Origin: Ktedonobacterales bacterium
Lineage (GTDB): Bacteria > Chloroflexota > Ktedonobacteria > Ktedonobacterales > JADMIN01
Length of the DNA stretch: 19,670 nt
Assembly: GCA_025928125.1 (NCBI GenBank)
Contig: JAICKD010000005.1
Span: 1-19,670 of the forward strand
Direction of reading: 5' to 3'
Shown: positions 1-6,396 of the stretch, in pieces
Numbering within the stretch: the stretch's first letter is position 1
Layout of the letters: each line of letters begins with the position of its first letter
Program-made: the position numbers and the translations under genes
Notes under the pieces: generated by a model
Database searches by the model: none
What the model saw: only the letters and a program-made list of their open reading frames with translations
What the model was told of the DNA's origin: nothing

Positions 1-1
1 T

Positions 2-400
2 CTATTCGGCGGTGGCAGGCATCCATGTGCGCGCCCAGGTGGAGATGCTCTGGATGACCTCGTGGAGCGCACGCCCGGCGTCGGTCAGCTCATAGACGAC
101 GCGCACCGGCGGCCCCGGCTGCACCTCGCGCGTCACCATGCCCTCGGCCTCCAGCTCGCGCAGTCGCTCAGTTAGCAGGCGGTCGGAGATATTCGGCACC
201 CGCGCCAGCAATTCATTGAAGCGGCACGGCCCATCCAGCAGCACATAGAGGATCGCGCCATTCCAGCGCCGCCCGATAAACTCGATGGCGCGCTGAAACC
301 CGGTACATGAGAGGGCCGAATGCTCGGTGGCCGCTGCGGCAGGAGTGGCGAACATGCCTGCCCCACCGCCATTATCCTCGGTCATTTTCTGCTGTGCCAT
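2..400 (-). CDS. HxlR-family winged-helix transcriptional regulator
   Basis: A 132-residue DNA-binding regulator of the HxlR/MarR-like winged-helix class; such proteins usually repress a neighbouring gene in response to redox or electrophile stress. The HxlR signature is clear: a Cys (C32) just before the first helix (FQRAIEFIGRRWNGAIL), then DGPCRFNELLARVPNISDRL as helix-turn-helix and the wing VRVVYELTDAGRAL. A Cys at this position is the redox sensor in YodB/HypR-type members; C59 is a second candidate. The start at 400 is chosen over the ATG at 433 because GGAGGG lies 5 nt upstream of it. The gene is divergent from the DoxX gene, and palindromes in the shared spacer are plausible operators. 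The stop TAG is at 2-4, so the gene is complete. Family assignment is firm; the signal sensed is unknown. Confidence 0.93.
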   Translation of the reverse strand: MAQQKMTEDNGGGAGMFATPAAAATEHSALSCTGFQRAIEFIGRRWNGAILYVLLDGPCRFNELLARVPNISDRLLTERLRELEAEGMVTREVQPGPPVRVVYELTDAGRALHEVIQSISTWARTWMPATAE

Positions 401-458
401 AGCTTCCCTCCAGATGCAATGCGCTATCTCCACTCAGTGTATCACAAACCTACTTCTG

Positions 459-467
459 GTAGCCTAC
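459..467. promoter_or_regulatory. Candidate HxlR operator half-palindrome
   Basis: GTAG-C-CTAC forms a short inverted repeat related to the larger palindrome at 510-526 (shared GTAGCC). It lies just upstream of the -35 box of the DoxX promoter and on the HxlR side of the spacer, where autoregulation would be expected. Assignment as an operator is inference from position and repetition. Confidence 0.35.
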
Positions 468-471
468 GCAC

Positions 472-500
472 TTGACATGAGGTGGTAATACGGCTACGAT
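472..500 (+). promoter_or_regulatory. Sigma70-type promoter of the DoxX gene
   Basis: A perfect TTGACA (472-477) is followed after 17 bp by TACGAT (495-500, four of six consensus positions). The -10 box lies within a GGCTACGAT half-site (492-500) that matches the left arm of the palindrome at 510-526, so a protein bound there would block RNA polymerase. The predicted transcript start near 507 gives a leader of about 57 nt. Confidence 0.6.
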
Positions 501-509
501 ACATATGCA

Positions 510-526
510 GGCTACGATTCGTAGCC
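510..526. promoter_or_regulatory. Perfect palindrome, probable HxlR operator
   Basis: GGCTACGA-T-TCGTAGCC is a perfect 8-bp inverted repeat with a 1-nt centre, placed immediately after the predicted transcript start of the DoxX gene. Its left arm is repeated 18 bp upstream over the -10 box. Size and dyad symmetry fit a dimeric winged-helix repressor, and the divergent HxlR gene is the obvious candidate partner. Confidence 0.5.
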
Positions 527-563
527 GCTCGAATCGAGATACAGAGAAGCGGGAGATCGTGAT

Positions 564-1085
564 ATGTCTATCGCGTGGGCATTATTGATTATCCGGGTGA
601 TCGCAGGCGTGGCGCTGTTGGGGCATGGCACGCAAAAGCTATTTGGCTGGTTCGGCGGGCCGGGCTATGCCAAACTGGAGCAGGGCTTCAAGGCGAAGGG
701 ATATCGGCCCGTCCAGCTCTGGACGGCGCTGGTAATTCTCGGTGAGGTGGGCGGCGGGCTCTCGCTCGTCTTTGGCTTCCTGACGCCACTCGGTGCGGCG
801 GGCGCTGTGGGCGCGATGGTGATGGCCATCAGCACGCACTGGGGCAAAGGTTATTTTGGCAGCAAGGGCGGCTTCGAGTATCCGCTGGCGCTGCTGGCGA
901 TGAGCGTCGCCGTCGGAATCGCTGGAGCGGGCGACATTTCGCTCGATCACCTCTTCGGAACCACGCTGCCAGCGCTGGTCTTCTTCATCCTGGCGCTGGC
1001 AGCGCTGATCGTCGATGCCATCGGCATTCTCATGACGCGCCCATCACCCGGCGCCTCGCAGCCGAGCAAGGCGCACGCCGCCTAG
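564..1085 (+). CDS. DoxX family membrane protein
   Basis: A 173-residue integral membrane protein of the DoxX family. Typical DoxX landmarks are present in order: a first membrane helix with HGTQKLFGWFGG (about residues 21-32), LWTALVILGEVGGGLSLVFGFLTPLGA (second and third helices), WGKGYF...GGFEYPLAL, and a last helix near 133-156 ending in a polar, Pro/Ser-rich tail. DoxX proteins are four-helix inner-membrane proteins linked to redox and thiol-stress responses in several bacteria; the reaction is not settled. The start at 564 has GGGAG 8 nt upstream. The gene is preceded by a strong promoter overlapping palindromes and is divergent from an HxlR regulator, a frequent arrangement that suggests derepression under redox or electrophile stress. 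It converges with the LuxR gene with no terminator visible in the 22-bp gap to 1108. Confidence 0.92.
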   Translation: MSIAWALLIIRVIAGVALLGHGTQKLFGWFGGPGYAKLEQGFKAKGYRPVQLWTALVILGEVGGGLSLVFGFLTPLGAAGAVGAMVMAISTHWGKGYFGSKGGFEYPLALLAMSVAVGIAGAGDISLDHLFGTTLPALVFFILALAALIVDAIGILMTRPSPGASQPSKAHAA

Positions 1086-1107
1086 TCGCGATCCGCGCCA
1101 CGATAGT

Positions 1108-2232
1108 CTATGCGGGAGACCAGTTGTCCGATCCAGCGGCGTGGTCTCCCGTCAGCGCGGGCCAGTAGCTGCGGGCGAAAATCTGGGCTACCAACTCGCG
1201 GCGGCTGCGCACCCCAACCTTGTCGAAGACCGCCTTGAGATGCTGCTGCACGGTGAGCACGGAGATGTAGAGCTGGGCGGAGATCTCTTCGGTAGAGCGT
1301 CCCTTCAACACAAGCGCTGCCACCTCCTGCTCGCGGGCGGTCAGGGCATACGCCTGCAAGACGAACGGCGCAATCGCGTCGGGCGTCGCTTGCTCGATGA
1401 TGACGGCGATCTGCCCCTCCGCTGCCTGTGGCGCGACCCACGCGGCATGCAGCGTCAGCCAGCGGCCCGCGCGCGTGCGCAGTCGCAGGCGAGGGATAAT
1501 GTCGGCTGCCTGGGCCATGCTAGAATGGAGCGCGCGCAATTTGGCGACGACCGCATAGACTGGCACGGGCAGCTGGTTGCCTGGCGCCCAGTCTTCGACC
1601 TCATCCAGCAATAGCGCGGCGGCAGGCGTTGTCGCGATCACTGAGAGGTCCTCGGCCAGCAGGAGCAGGCCGGGGCCATCGGTCGCGGGCGTCATCTCAA
1701 CCGCGTCGAGCAGTAACGCGGCGCGTAGTCCTTCGGCAATATGCGGGGTTATCGTGCTGAAAAAGGCGATGTCGTCGCTGGTGAAGTCCTGATTGCGCAT
1801 CTCGCGGTGCATCACCAGCGCTCCCCAGACCGTTTTCCCCGACCGGAACACCGCGCGCAACTCATTACCAAAGCCCTGCGGCTCCAGAATCTCGCGGAAG
1901 CGCTGGCTGCGGCCCAAGTCCCCTTTCGTGGCCAGCCGTAACGTCGTCGCTGGCCGGCTGCTCCGCGCCAGGTCCGTGATCTTGTTGAAGTCCTCCTGCG
2001 CCAACTCGTTGGTGACGAATGCCGCCGCTCCCTCTGGGTCCAGCCCCCGCACGACCGCGCTATTAAAGAGGAGCGTGGCGGGATCGGTTGTGAGGCAGCA
2101 GTAGGCGGCATAGGGGGTGACACGCTGGAGACGCGCCAGCGCATCCACGCGCAGCGAACGGGAATCCAGTCCCGCATAACAGAGGCGGATGATATCTCGC
2201 CTCACCTGCTCGATTGAATGACTGGCGTGCAT
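1108..2232 (-). CDS. GAF-like sensor with C-terminal LuxR-type HTH
   Basis: A 374-residue transcriptional regulator. The N-terminal half looks like a GAF-type sensor (about residues 20-170, including PYAAYCCLTTDPATLLFNSAVVRGL and FRSGKTVWGALVMHR). A PAS-like middle follows (about 185-280: LLLAEDLSVIATTPAAALLLDEV ... RAGRWLTLHAAWV). The C-terminus is a classical LuxR/GerE helix-turn-helix (LTAREQEVAALVLKGRSTEEISAQLYIS, then VQQHLKAVFDKVGVRSRRELVAQI). No receiver domain is present, so ligand or redox sensing through GAF is likely rather than phosphorylation. The ATG at 2232 is preferred because homologues tend to begin just before EQVRRDIIRLCYAGLD and GGGGGAG lies just upstream, though very close; an ATG at 2271 is the alternative. 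It is divergent from the flavin oxidoreductase and probably controls it. Confidence 0.88.
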   Translation of the reverse strand: MHASHSIEQVRRDIIRLCYAGLDSRSLRVDALARLQRVTPYAAYCCLTTDPATLLFNSAVVRGLDPEGAAAFVTNELAQEDFNKITDLARSSRPATTLRLATKGDLGRSQRFREILEPQGFGNELRAVFRSGKTVWGALVMHREMRNQDFTSDDIAFFSTITPHIAEGLRAALLLDAVEMTPATDGPGLLLLAEDLSVIATTPAAALLLDEVEDWAPGNQLPVPVYAVVAKLRALHSSMAQAADIIPRLRLRTRAGRWLTLHAAWVAPQAAEGQIAVIIEQATPDAIAPFVLQAYALTAREQEVAALVLKGRSTEEISAQLYISVLTVQQHLKAVFDKVGVRSRRELVAQIFARSYWPALTGDHAAGSDNWSPA

Positions 2233-2344
2233 AGCTCCCCCACTCGCAGGACTTCGTCTGCCTTTCACCATCCACCAATCATGTCAGCAGTAAGGATTGT
2301 CCCACACGAGCAGCGCCGCGTACAGCATATGGCGTCTCGTCGCG

Positions 2345-2412
2345 AGAAATACCGTTGATTTGGACTACCTGAGCGCCGAATCACTGCGCAAGAAATACCA
2401 GTCTTCTGGTAT
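2345..2412. promoter_or_regulatory. Inverted and direct repeats in the LuxR/oxidoreductase spacer
   Basis: The 276-bp divergent spacer (2233-2508) contains a perfect inverted repeat, ATACCAG-TCTT-CTGGTAT, at 2395-2412. The sequence AGAAATACC, overlapping its left arm (2391-2399), is repeated exactly at 2345-2353, 46 bp upstream. Both fit binding sites for the LuxR-type regulator encoded on the left. I see no convincing -35/-10 pair for either gene. Function is inferred from symmetry and position. Confidence 0.45.
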
Positions 2413-2508
2413 GGTCGCGCTCGCACCACGGTGGCATAGTGGCTCTGGCATCAGCCCCCGCTGAGCCATGTGAAGTGTTTTTGACTCGCACACTGGAGAT
2501 GCTCACTA

Positions 2509-3927
2509 ATGTCCATCGCAGAAACGCCCACCAGGGCCAACACCGAAGCGCCGACCGTTGACGAAATCGCGACGCTCGCGCGCCAACTACAGGGTCAGGT
2601 CATCTTGCCTGACGATCCCAACTTCCTGGCGGCCCGACGCCTCCACGGACTATCCACCGCACGACCCGCCGTGATCGTGCGTCCCGCCTCGGCGGCCGAT
2701 GTCGCGGCCACCATCACCTTTGCCCGCGAACACCAGCTGGAACTGGCGGTGCATAGCGGCGGACACAGCCTGGCGCACTATAGCGTCGTCGAGGGCGGCG
2801 TCGTCCTCGATCTCTCACTGATGACGGCTATCTCAATTGATACCGAGAACCGGACCGCTCGGCTGGAGGCTGGCCTCACCTGGGGCGAGGTCGCGGCGGC
2901 GCTGCATCCACATGGCCTGGGGCTGACCGCTGGCGACACGGCCTCCGTTGGTGTCGGTGGCCTGACGCTCGGCGGCGGCATCGGCTGGTTCGCCCGCAAG
3001 TATGGCCTGACGATTGACCATGTGCGCTCCATTGAGGTCGTCACAGCCGATGGCCAGATGGTGACCGCCAGCGCGGACGAGCATCCCGACCTGTTCTGGG
3101 CAATGCGTGGCGGCGGCGGCAACTTTGGCGTGGCGACCGCGTTCGAGGTGGAACTGCATCCCGCTGGGATGGTCTATGGCGGCGCGATCTTCTATGATGC
3201 GTGTGATGCGGCGGTTGTGCTGCCCGCCTATGCGCGCTATGCCGCGGCGGCTCCCGAGGAGTTGACCACGATGGCGCTGGTGATGGCCGCCCCACCCGCG
3301 CCCTTCATCCCGCCCGCGATGCGGGGGAAACCCGTCCTGGCGTTGACGATGGTCTACAGCGGCGACTTCGAGGAGGGCAGCCGCGTGGTAGACCCACTCC
3401 GCAGACTGGCCGCGCCGATTGCCGATGTGGTGGGGCCAATGCCCTACCCGGCGATGTTCGAGTTCACGAAGGAGGCAACGCGGTTCGATCAGCGGCAATA
3501 TGCGCGCTCGGTGATGGTCGATACGGTGGATGATGCGCTCATCAGCGCCCTGCTCTCGCGTGGCCTCGACCTGCCTTCGCATGGCGCTCTGCTCGAGCTG
3601 CGTATCCTTGGCGGTGCGATGAGACGCGGCCGGGGCGATGGCGGCGCCTTTGCCCAGCGCGATAAGGGCGGGTTGGTGATGGCCGTGACTTATGGCTACG
3701 ACGAGGCCGACATTGCGCAACATTGCGCCTGGGTGGACCGCTGCTATGAGGTGATGCGCCCATTTGGGTCGGGCGCGTACGTCGGATTCATGATGCGCGA
3801 CGATGAGGCGCGCGCAGGCGCGGTTTATCCGCCCGCGACGATGGAGCGGCTGCGCCAGGTGAAACGGCGCTACGACCCAACCAACGTCTTCCGGCACAAC
3901 CTCAACGTCGAGCCAGCGGGGGAGTAG
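2509..3927 (+). CDS. FAD-linked oxidoreductase, berberine bridge enzyme-like
   Basis: A 472-residue flavoprotein of the PCMH/VAO superfamily with a berberine-bridge (BBE) C-terminal segment. The FAD-binding domain spans roughly residues 45-225: PAVIVRPASAADVAATI, then VHSGGHS, where H86 corresponds to the histidine that carries 8-alpha-linked FAD. GVGGLTLGGGIGWF (148-161) and MRGGGGNFGVATAFE follow. The BBE segment ends with YDPTNVFRHNLNV. The second flavin link used by bicovalent members needs a Cys in a G-x-C-x-x-V-G motif; here T144 occupies that position, so a single covalent bond is expected. No signal peptide is visible, so it is probably cytosolic. GGAG lies 10 nt before the ATG. Family members oxidise alcohols, sugars or secondary-metabolite intermediates; the substrate cannot be read from sequence. 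The divergent GAF/LuxR gene is the probable regulator. Confidence 0.92.
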   Translation: MSIAETPTRANTEAPTVDEIATLARQLQGQVILPDDPNFLAARRLHGLSTARPAVIVRPASAADVAATITFAREHQLELAVHSGGHSLAHYSVVEGGVVLDLSLMTAISIDTENRTARLEAGLTWGEVAAALHPHGLGLTAGDTASVGVGGLTLGGGIGWFARKYGLTIDHVRSIEVVTADGQMVTASADEHPDLFWAMRGGGGNFGVATAFEVELHPAGMVYGGAIFYDACDAAVVLPAYARYAAAAPEELTTMALVMAAPPAPFIPPAMRGKPVLALTMVYSGDFEEGSRVVDPLRRLAAPIADVVGPMPYPAMFEFTKEATRFDQRQYARSVMVDTVDDALISALLSRGLDLPSHGALLELRILGGAMRRGRGDGGAFAQRDKGGLVMAVTYGYDEADIAQHCAWVDRCYEVMRPFGSGAYVGFMMRDDEARAGAVYPPATMERLRQVKRRYDPTNVFRHNLNVEPAGE

Positions 3928-3945
3928 CAGACCGCATTATCCCCG

Positions 3946-4046
3946 GACCTCACCCCCAACCCTTCCCTGCGGGCCGCTGGCGCTGTGCGTTCTTCCTCCG
4001 GGACGCCGCCCCTCCGCGCGCCAGCCCCTCAAAGGGAGGGGAACTA
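3946..4046. repeat. Dispersed C-rich/G-rich hairpin element, copy A
   Basis: Between the oxidoreductase and the convergent phosphotransferase lies a C-rich stretch starting ACCTCACCCCCAACCC and ending in CCCCTC-AAAGG-GAGGGG (4025-4041). The beginning matches the element inside the kinase gene near 10345 read on the other strand, and the G-rich end resembles the copies at 9792, 12335 and 16721. A central GC-rich insert makes this the longest, most diverged copy. The remaining spacer up to 4137 holds nothing else I recognise. It could also act as a weak bidirectional terminator. Confidence 0.6.
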
Positions 4047-4137
4047 GATACGCGCGCACGGTAGGAACCGGGCGTGTGTCGCAAACACCCAAAACGCTAT
4101 GAACAATTTTAGGAAACCGACGGTGTGCATTCCGATA

Positions 4138-5157
4138 TCATACGTTGGGGGCTTTCTCTGCCCCGCGCCATTCCGCCGCTAATTGCAGCAGGGTTTCGCG
4201 ATTGCTCGCCAGCCAGTTGTCGCGCCATAGCGTTTGCGCTATCCGCTGCCTGAGAAAGTCGGCGGAGTCCAACCCCTCTGTGTAGCGCGTCATGCGGTGG
4301 AGCAGCGAGCTCATGCTGCGCATCTGGAGCAATGTGGGTAGGGCGGCTATCTCGCCATCGGTGAGGTGAATCCGGCTGGCGTAGCCCGTTCCCAGAGCAT
4401 TGATGAGCGGCCATTCCCGTCCGCTACCGAATAGCTCGATAGGCCACCAACTGAGCGCAACGACAAGGTCGAGGGCGCGCAGATCGTAGGTGCAGAATTC
4501 GAAGTCGAGCACCGCTGTCACTCTAACGCCTTCCATCAGGATATTCGATGGCGCGTAGTCGCAATGCGCCATCTGGCAGGGCAGGGTCGCATAGAGCGCC
4601 GGAAGCTCTGTGCTGAGGCGATGGTACAGGTCAGCAATCCGGTCTATTGCCGCCGTATCGCTGGTGAGTGTTGCCAGCGTCGCGACGGGGTCAGCCAGCG
4701 CTGGATAGCGCCGCGCGAAATCGCCCAGCGGCGCGGGCAGTTGGTCTCGCGGCAACGAGAGCGCGGCCAGCGCCAGATCGAGTTGGCCGAGCGCGACAGC
4801 AGCTCCGAAGGCCGCCGCTGTATCCTGACGGTCAGGATGGTCGCCTGGTAGCCACGGAAAGAGCGCGGCTATCTGACCACTATGTTCGGCATCCGAAAGC
4901 TGCGTATGGTACTGACCATCAATAGTGGCTATCGGCGCTGGAACAGCAAAGGGCAGCGCCGCATCACGCAATGCGAAGAGGATCTGGTATTCAGCATCCA
5001 GGCGGGCGGCATCCGCGTGATTGCGGTAGATGCGCAAAACATATCGGCCACTGTCCGCGTCTATAAGATAGGCCGCGTTGTTGGCTCCGTGGGTGAGCGG
5101 GGTCAATCGCTGAGGAGCCAGCGCTGGCCATGCACTCGTAAGCGTCGTGAAATCCAT
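4138..5157 (-). CDS. Phosphotransferase (APH / homoserine kinase II-like fold)
   Basis: A 339-residue small-molecule kinase of the APH superfamily. The N-lobe has LTHGANNAAYLIDADSGRYVLRIYR (about 21-45), a glycine-turn region plus the ATP-binding strand. The catalytic loop is HCDYAPSN (H198, D200, N205) and the metal-binding DFE starts at D218. The YVLRIYRNHADAARLDAEYQIL segment resembles homoserine kinase type II/fructosamine-kinase-like members more than classical aminoglycoside kinases. The substrate is unknown; homoserine, choline, a sugar amine or an antibiotic are all possible. Translation start is well supported: AGGAG sits 8 nt before the ATG. It is monocistronic, divergent from the small membrane protein with only 45 bp between the starts, and not adjacent to threonine-pathway genes, which gives no support for homoserine. 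Confidence 0.85.
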   Translation of the reverse strand: MDFTTLTSAWPALAPQRLTPLTHGANNAAYLIDADSGRYVLRIYRNHADAARLDAEYQILFALRDAALPFAVPAPIATIDGQYHTQLSDAEHSGQIAALFPWLPGDHPDRQDTAAAFGAAVALGQLDLALAALSLPRDQLPAPLGDFARRYPALADPVATLATLTSDTAAIDRIADLYHRLSTELPALYATLPCQMAHCDYAPSNILMEGVRVTAVLDFEFCTYDLRALDLVVALSWWPIELFGSGREWPLINALGTGYASRIHLTDGEIAALPTLLQMRSMSSLLHRMTRYTEGLDSADFLRQRIAQTLWRDNWLASNRETLLQLAAEWRGAEKAPNV

Positions 5158-5202
5158 GGGGAGAACTCCTGGACGTTCGACAGATTGCGCGGTTGATATC
5201 TA

Positions 5203-5661
5203 ATGGAAGGGAACGCGGAAATCGCTACGCAGGGCCGACGACGAAGAATACCACGGCGGCTCGTATTCGCGTTGGCTGCGCTGCTCATCGTGGCGGCGGG
5301 CCTCTGGGTCGCGTTTCAGCCATTGGTGGCAAATCACTTCAGCTACGCGCTGCCGGGTCGCGACGGCCTGCCGACGTACATCTACGCGCATGGGCGGCGC
5401 TATCAGTCGCTGCAAGTATGCGCTGGGGACGACTGGTGTCGACGTGACCGGCTACAGCAGCTTATCCCGCGCTGCTACACGCAGAGCGATTTGCGGGCGA
5501 TGCATATGTGGCCGCTGGCGCAGGTCAGCACGATGCTCACGCTCTTTGGCGCACCCCAGCCGATTCTTTCGCCGCAGGGTGAGAGCGGTGTGATGCAGTC
5601 GTTCGTGATAGCCGACGGCCCGGACTGCTACGTCACCTATGCGCTGGAGGGCGGGCCGTAA
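5203..5661 (+). CDS. Small membrane-anchored protein with a Cys-containing outer domain
   Basis: A 152-residue protein of no family I recognise. A basic N-terminus (GRRRRIPRR, residues 11-19) precedes one hydrophobic helix (about 20-38), which predicts an N-in, C-out membrane anchor or uncleaved signal. The outer part (about 40-152) contains all four cysteines (VCAGDDWC, PRCY, PDCY), suggesting one or two disulfides outside the cytoplasm. The start ATG has only a weak ribosome site, and no better in-frame start exists before the membrane helix. It is divergent from the kinase gene and ends 18 bp from the convergent pspAB gene. Codon use and GC bias match the neighbours, supporting a real gene. 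Confidence 0.7.
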   Translation: MEGNAEIATQGRRRRIPRRLVFALAALLIVAAGLWVAFQPLVANHFSYALPGRDGLPTYIYAHGRRYQSLQVCAGDDWCRRDRLQQLIPRCYTQSDLRAMHMWPLAQVSTMLTLFGAPQPILSPQGESGVMQSFVIADGPDCYVTYALEGGP

Positions 5662-5679
5662 GCTGACGCTTCTGGCGGT

Positions 5680-6264
5680 TTAGATGGGTACTTCCCAGAC
5701 GGGGAACCAGCGCTCTAGCTCTGGCTCGACGGGCAGTTCTTTGCCGATGGCGGCATTCAGCCGCATCTCCTCGGCGTTGTCGCGCCGTCGCTGGGAGTCG
5801 TTGATATCGGTTTCGGGGACGAACGGATAGAAGTAGCCGCGCTTGTAGTTGTACATCCAGTAGACTTCGTGGCCCTTCTCATCCTTAAAGGCGAACATCG
5901 CGAACATCAGCATGCTGCCGTAGCCCTTCGAGAGGAGCGTCTCGCTGGCGACATGGAGTGTGGTGACGAGCGCCTGGAAGTCCTTGCCGCTGAAGATAAA
6001 CCAACGGTAGTTGAATTTATCCTCGAAGGGCTTGATGCTCAGTTGATCGTCGCGGCTGGTCAGTTCGAGCAGTTGCTCCAGTTCCTTCTGGATATCCTTG
6101 AACGGGCCAGATGCGACACCCTTGAAGCAGATCGCCGCGTTGCCGGTTGGCGTCAGGTGCTGCTCGGTTTCGAGCGCCAACTGCGCCGTAGACATGGCGA
6201 ACAGCCGCTCCGGGCCGACCGGGACCGGCTTTTGCCGACCGAACAGTGTGTCGAAGAAGCCCAT
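5680..6264 (-). CDS. pspAB: PspA-associated protein PspAB
   Basis: A 194-residue cytosolic protein matching the PspAB family known from Actinobacteria, archaea and Chloroflexota. Characteristic parts are the start MGFFDTLFGRQKPVP, the segment GNAAICFKGVASGPFKDIQ, FNYRWFIFSGKDFQALVTTLH, the YKRGYFYPFVP motif, RRDNAEEMRLNAAIG, and the C-terminal LPVEPELERWFPVWEVPI. PspAB is associated with phage-shock/envelope-stress systems and often sits beside htpX, as here; its molecular role is not established. The longer reading frame to 6324 is rejected because its extra 20 residues are translated from hairpin repeats and the family begins at MGFFD. The ribosome site is weak (GAGAGAAA). It lies downstream of htpX on the same strand, separated by a 132-nt spacer filled with hairpins. 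Confidence 0.88.
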   Translation of the reverse strand: MGFFDTLFGRQKPVPVGPERLFAMSTAQLALETEQHLTPTGNAAICFKGVASGPFKDIQKELEQLLELTSRDDQLSIKPFEDKFNYRWFIFSGKDFQALVTTLHVASETLLSKGYGSMLMFAMFAFKDEKGHEVYWMYNYKRGYFYPFVPETDINDSQRRRDNAEEMRLNAAIGKELPVEPELERWFPVWEVPI

Positions 6265-6288
6265 CAATGTTTCTCTCAATCGCACGCT

Positions 6289-6383
6289 CGGCCATAAATG
6301 GCCGGAGTAAAGGTAACGGGCCATAAATGGCCCTAGTGGGCGTTCACGCCCTCAGACACGCAACCCGGCCGCGAAAGGCCGGG
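6289..6383. repeat. Four consecutive perfect hairpins between htpX and pspAB
   Basis: Four perfect inverted repeats lie head to tail in the spacer. CGGCCAT-AA-ATGGCCG is at 6289-6304 and GGGCCAT-AA-ATGGCCC at 6318-6333. GGGCG-TTCA-CGCCC is at 6338-6351, and CCCGGCC-GCGAAA-GGCCGGG at 6364-6383. The first two have the same core but differ at the outermost pair (C-G against G-C), a compensated change. None is followed by a T-run on the minus strand, so they look less like terminators than like mRNA processing, stability or attenuation structures between two co-directional genes, or mobile palindromic repeats. Confidence 0.75.
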
Positions 6384-6396
6384 AGCGTCTAAACGA

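Noticed and set aside
2833..3897. 354-codon minus-strand ORF
   Set aside because: Shadow of the FAD oxidoreductase; His/Arg-rich composition without domain motifs.
6265..6324. N-terminal 20 residues of the longer pspAB frame (MARYLYSGHLW...)
   Set aside because: Translated from hairpin sequence; the PspAB family starts at MGFFDTLFGR.
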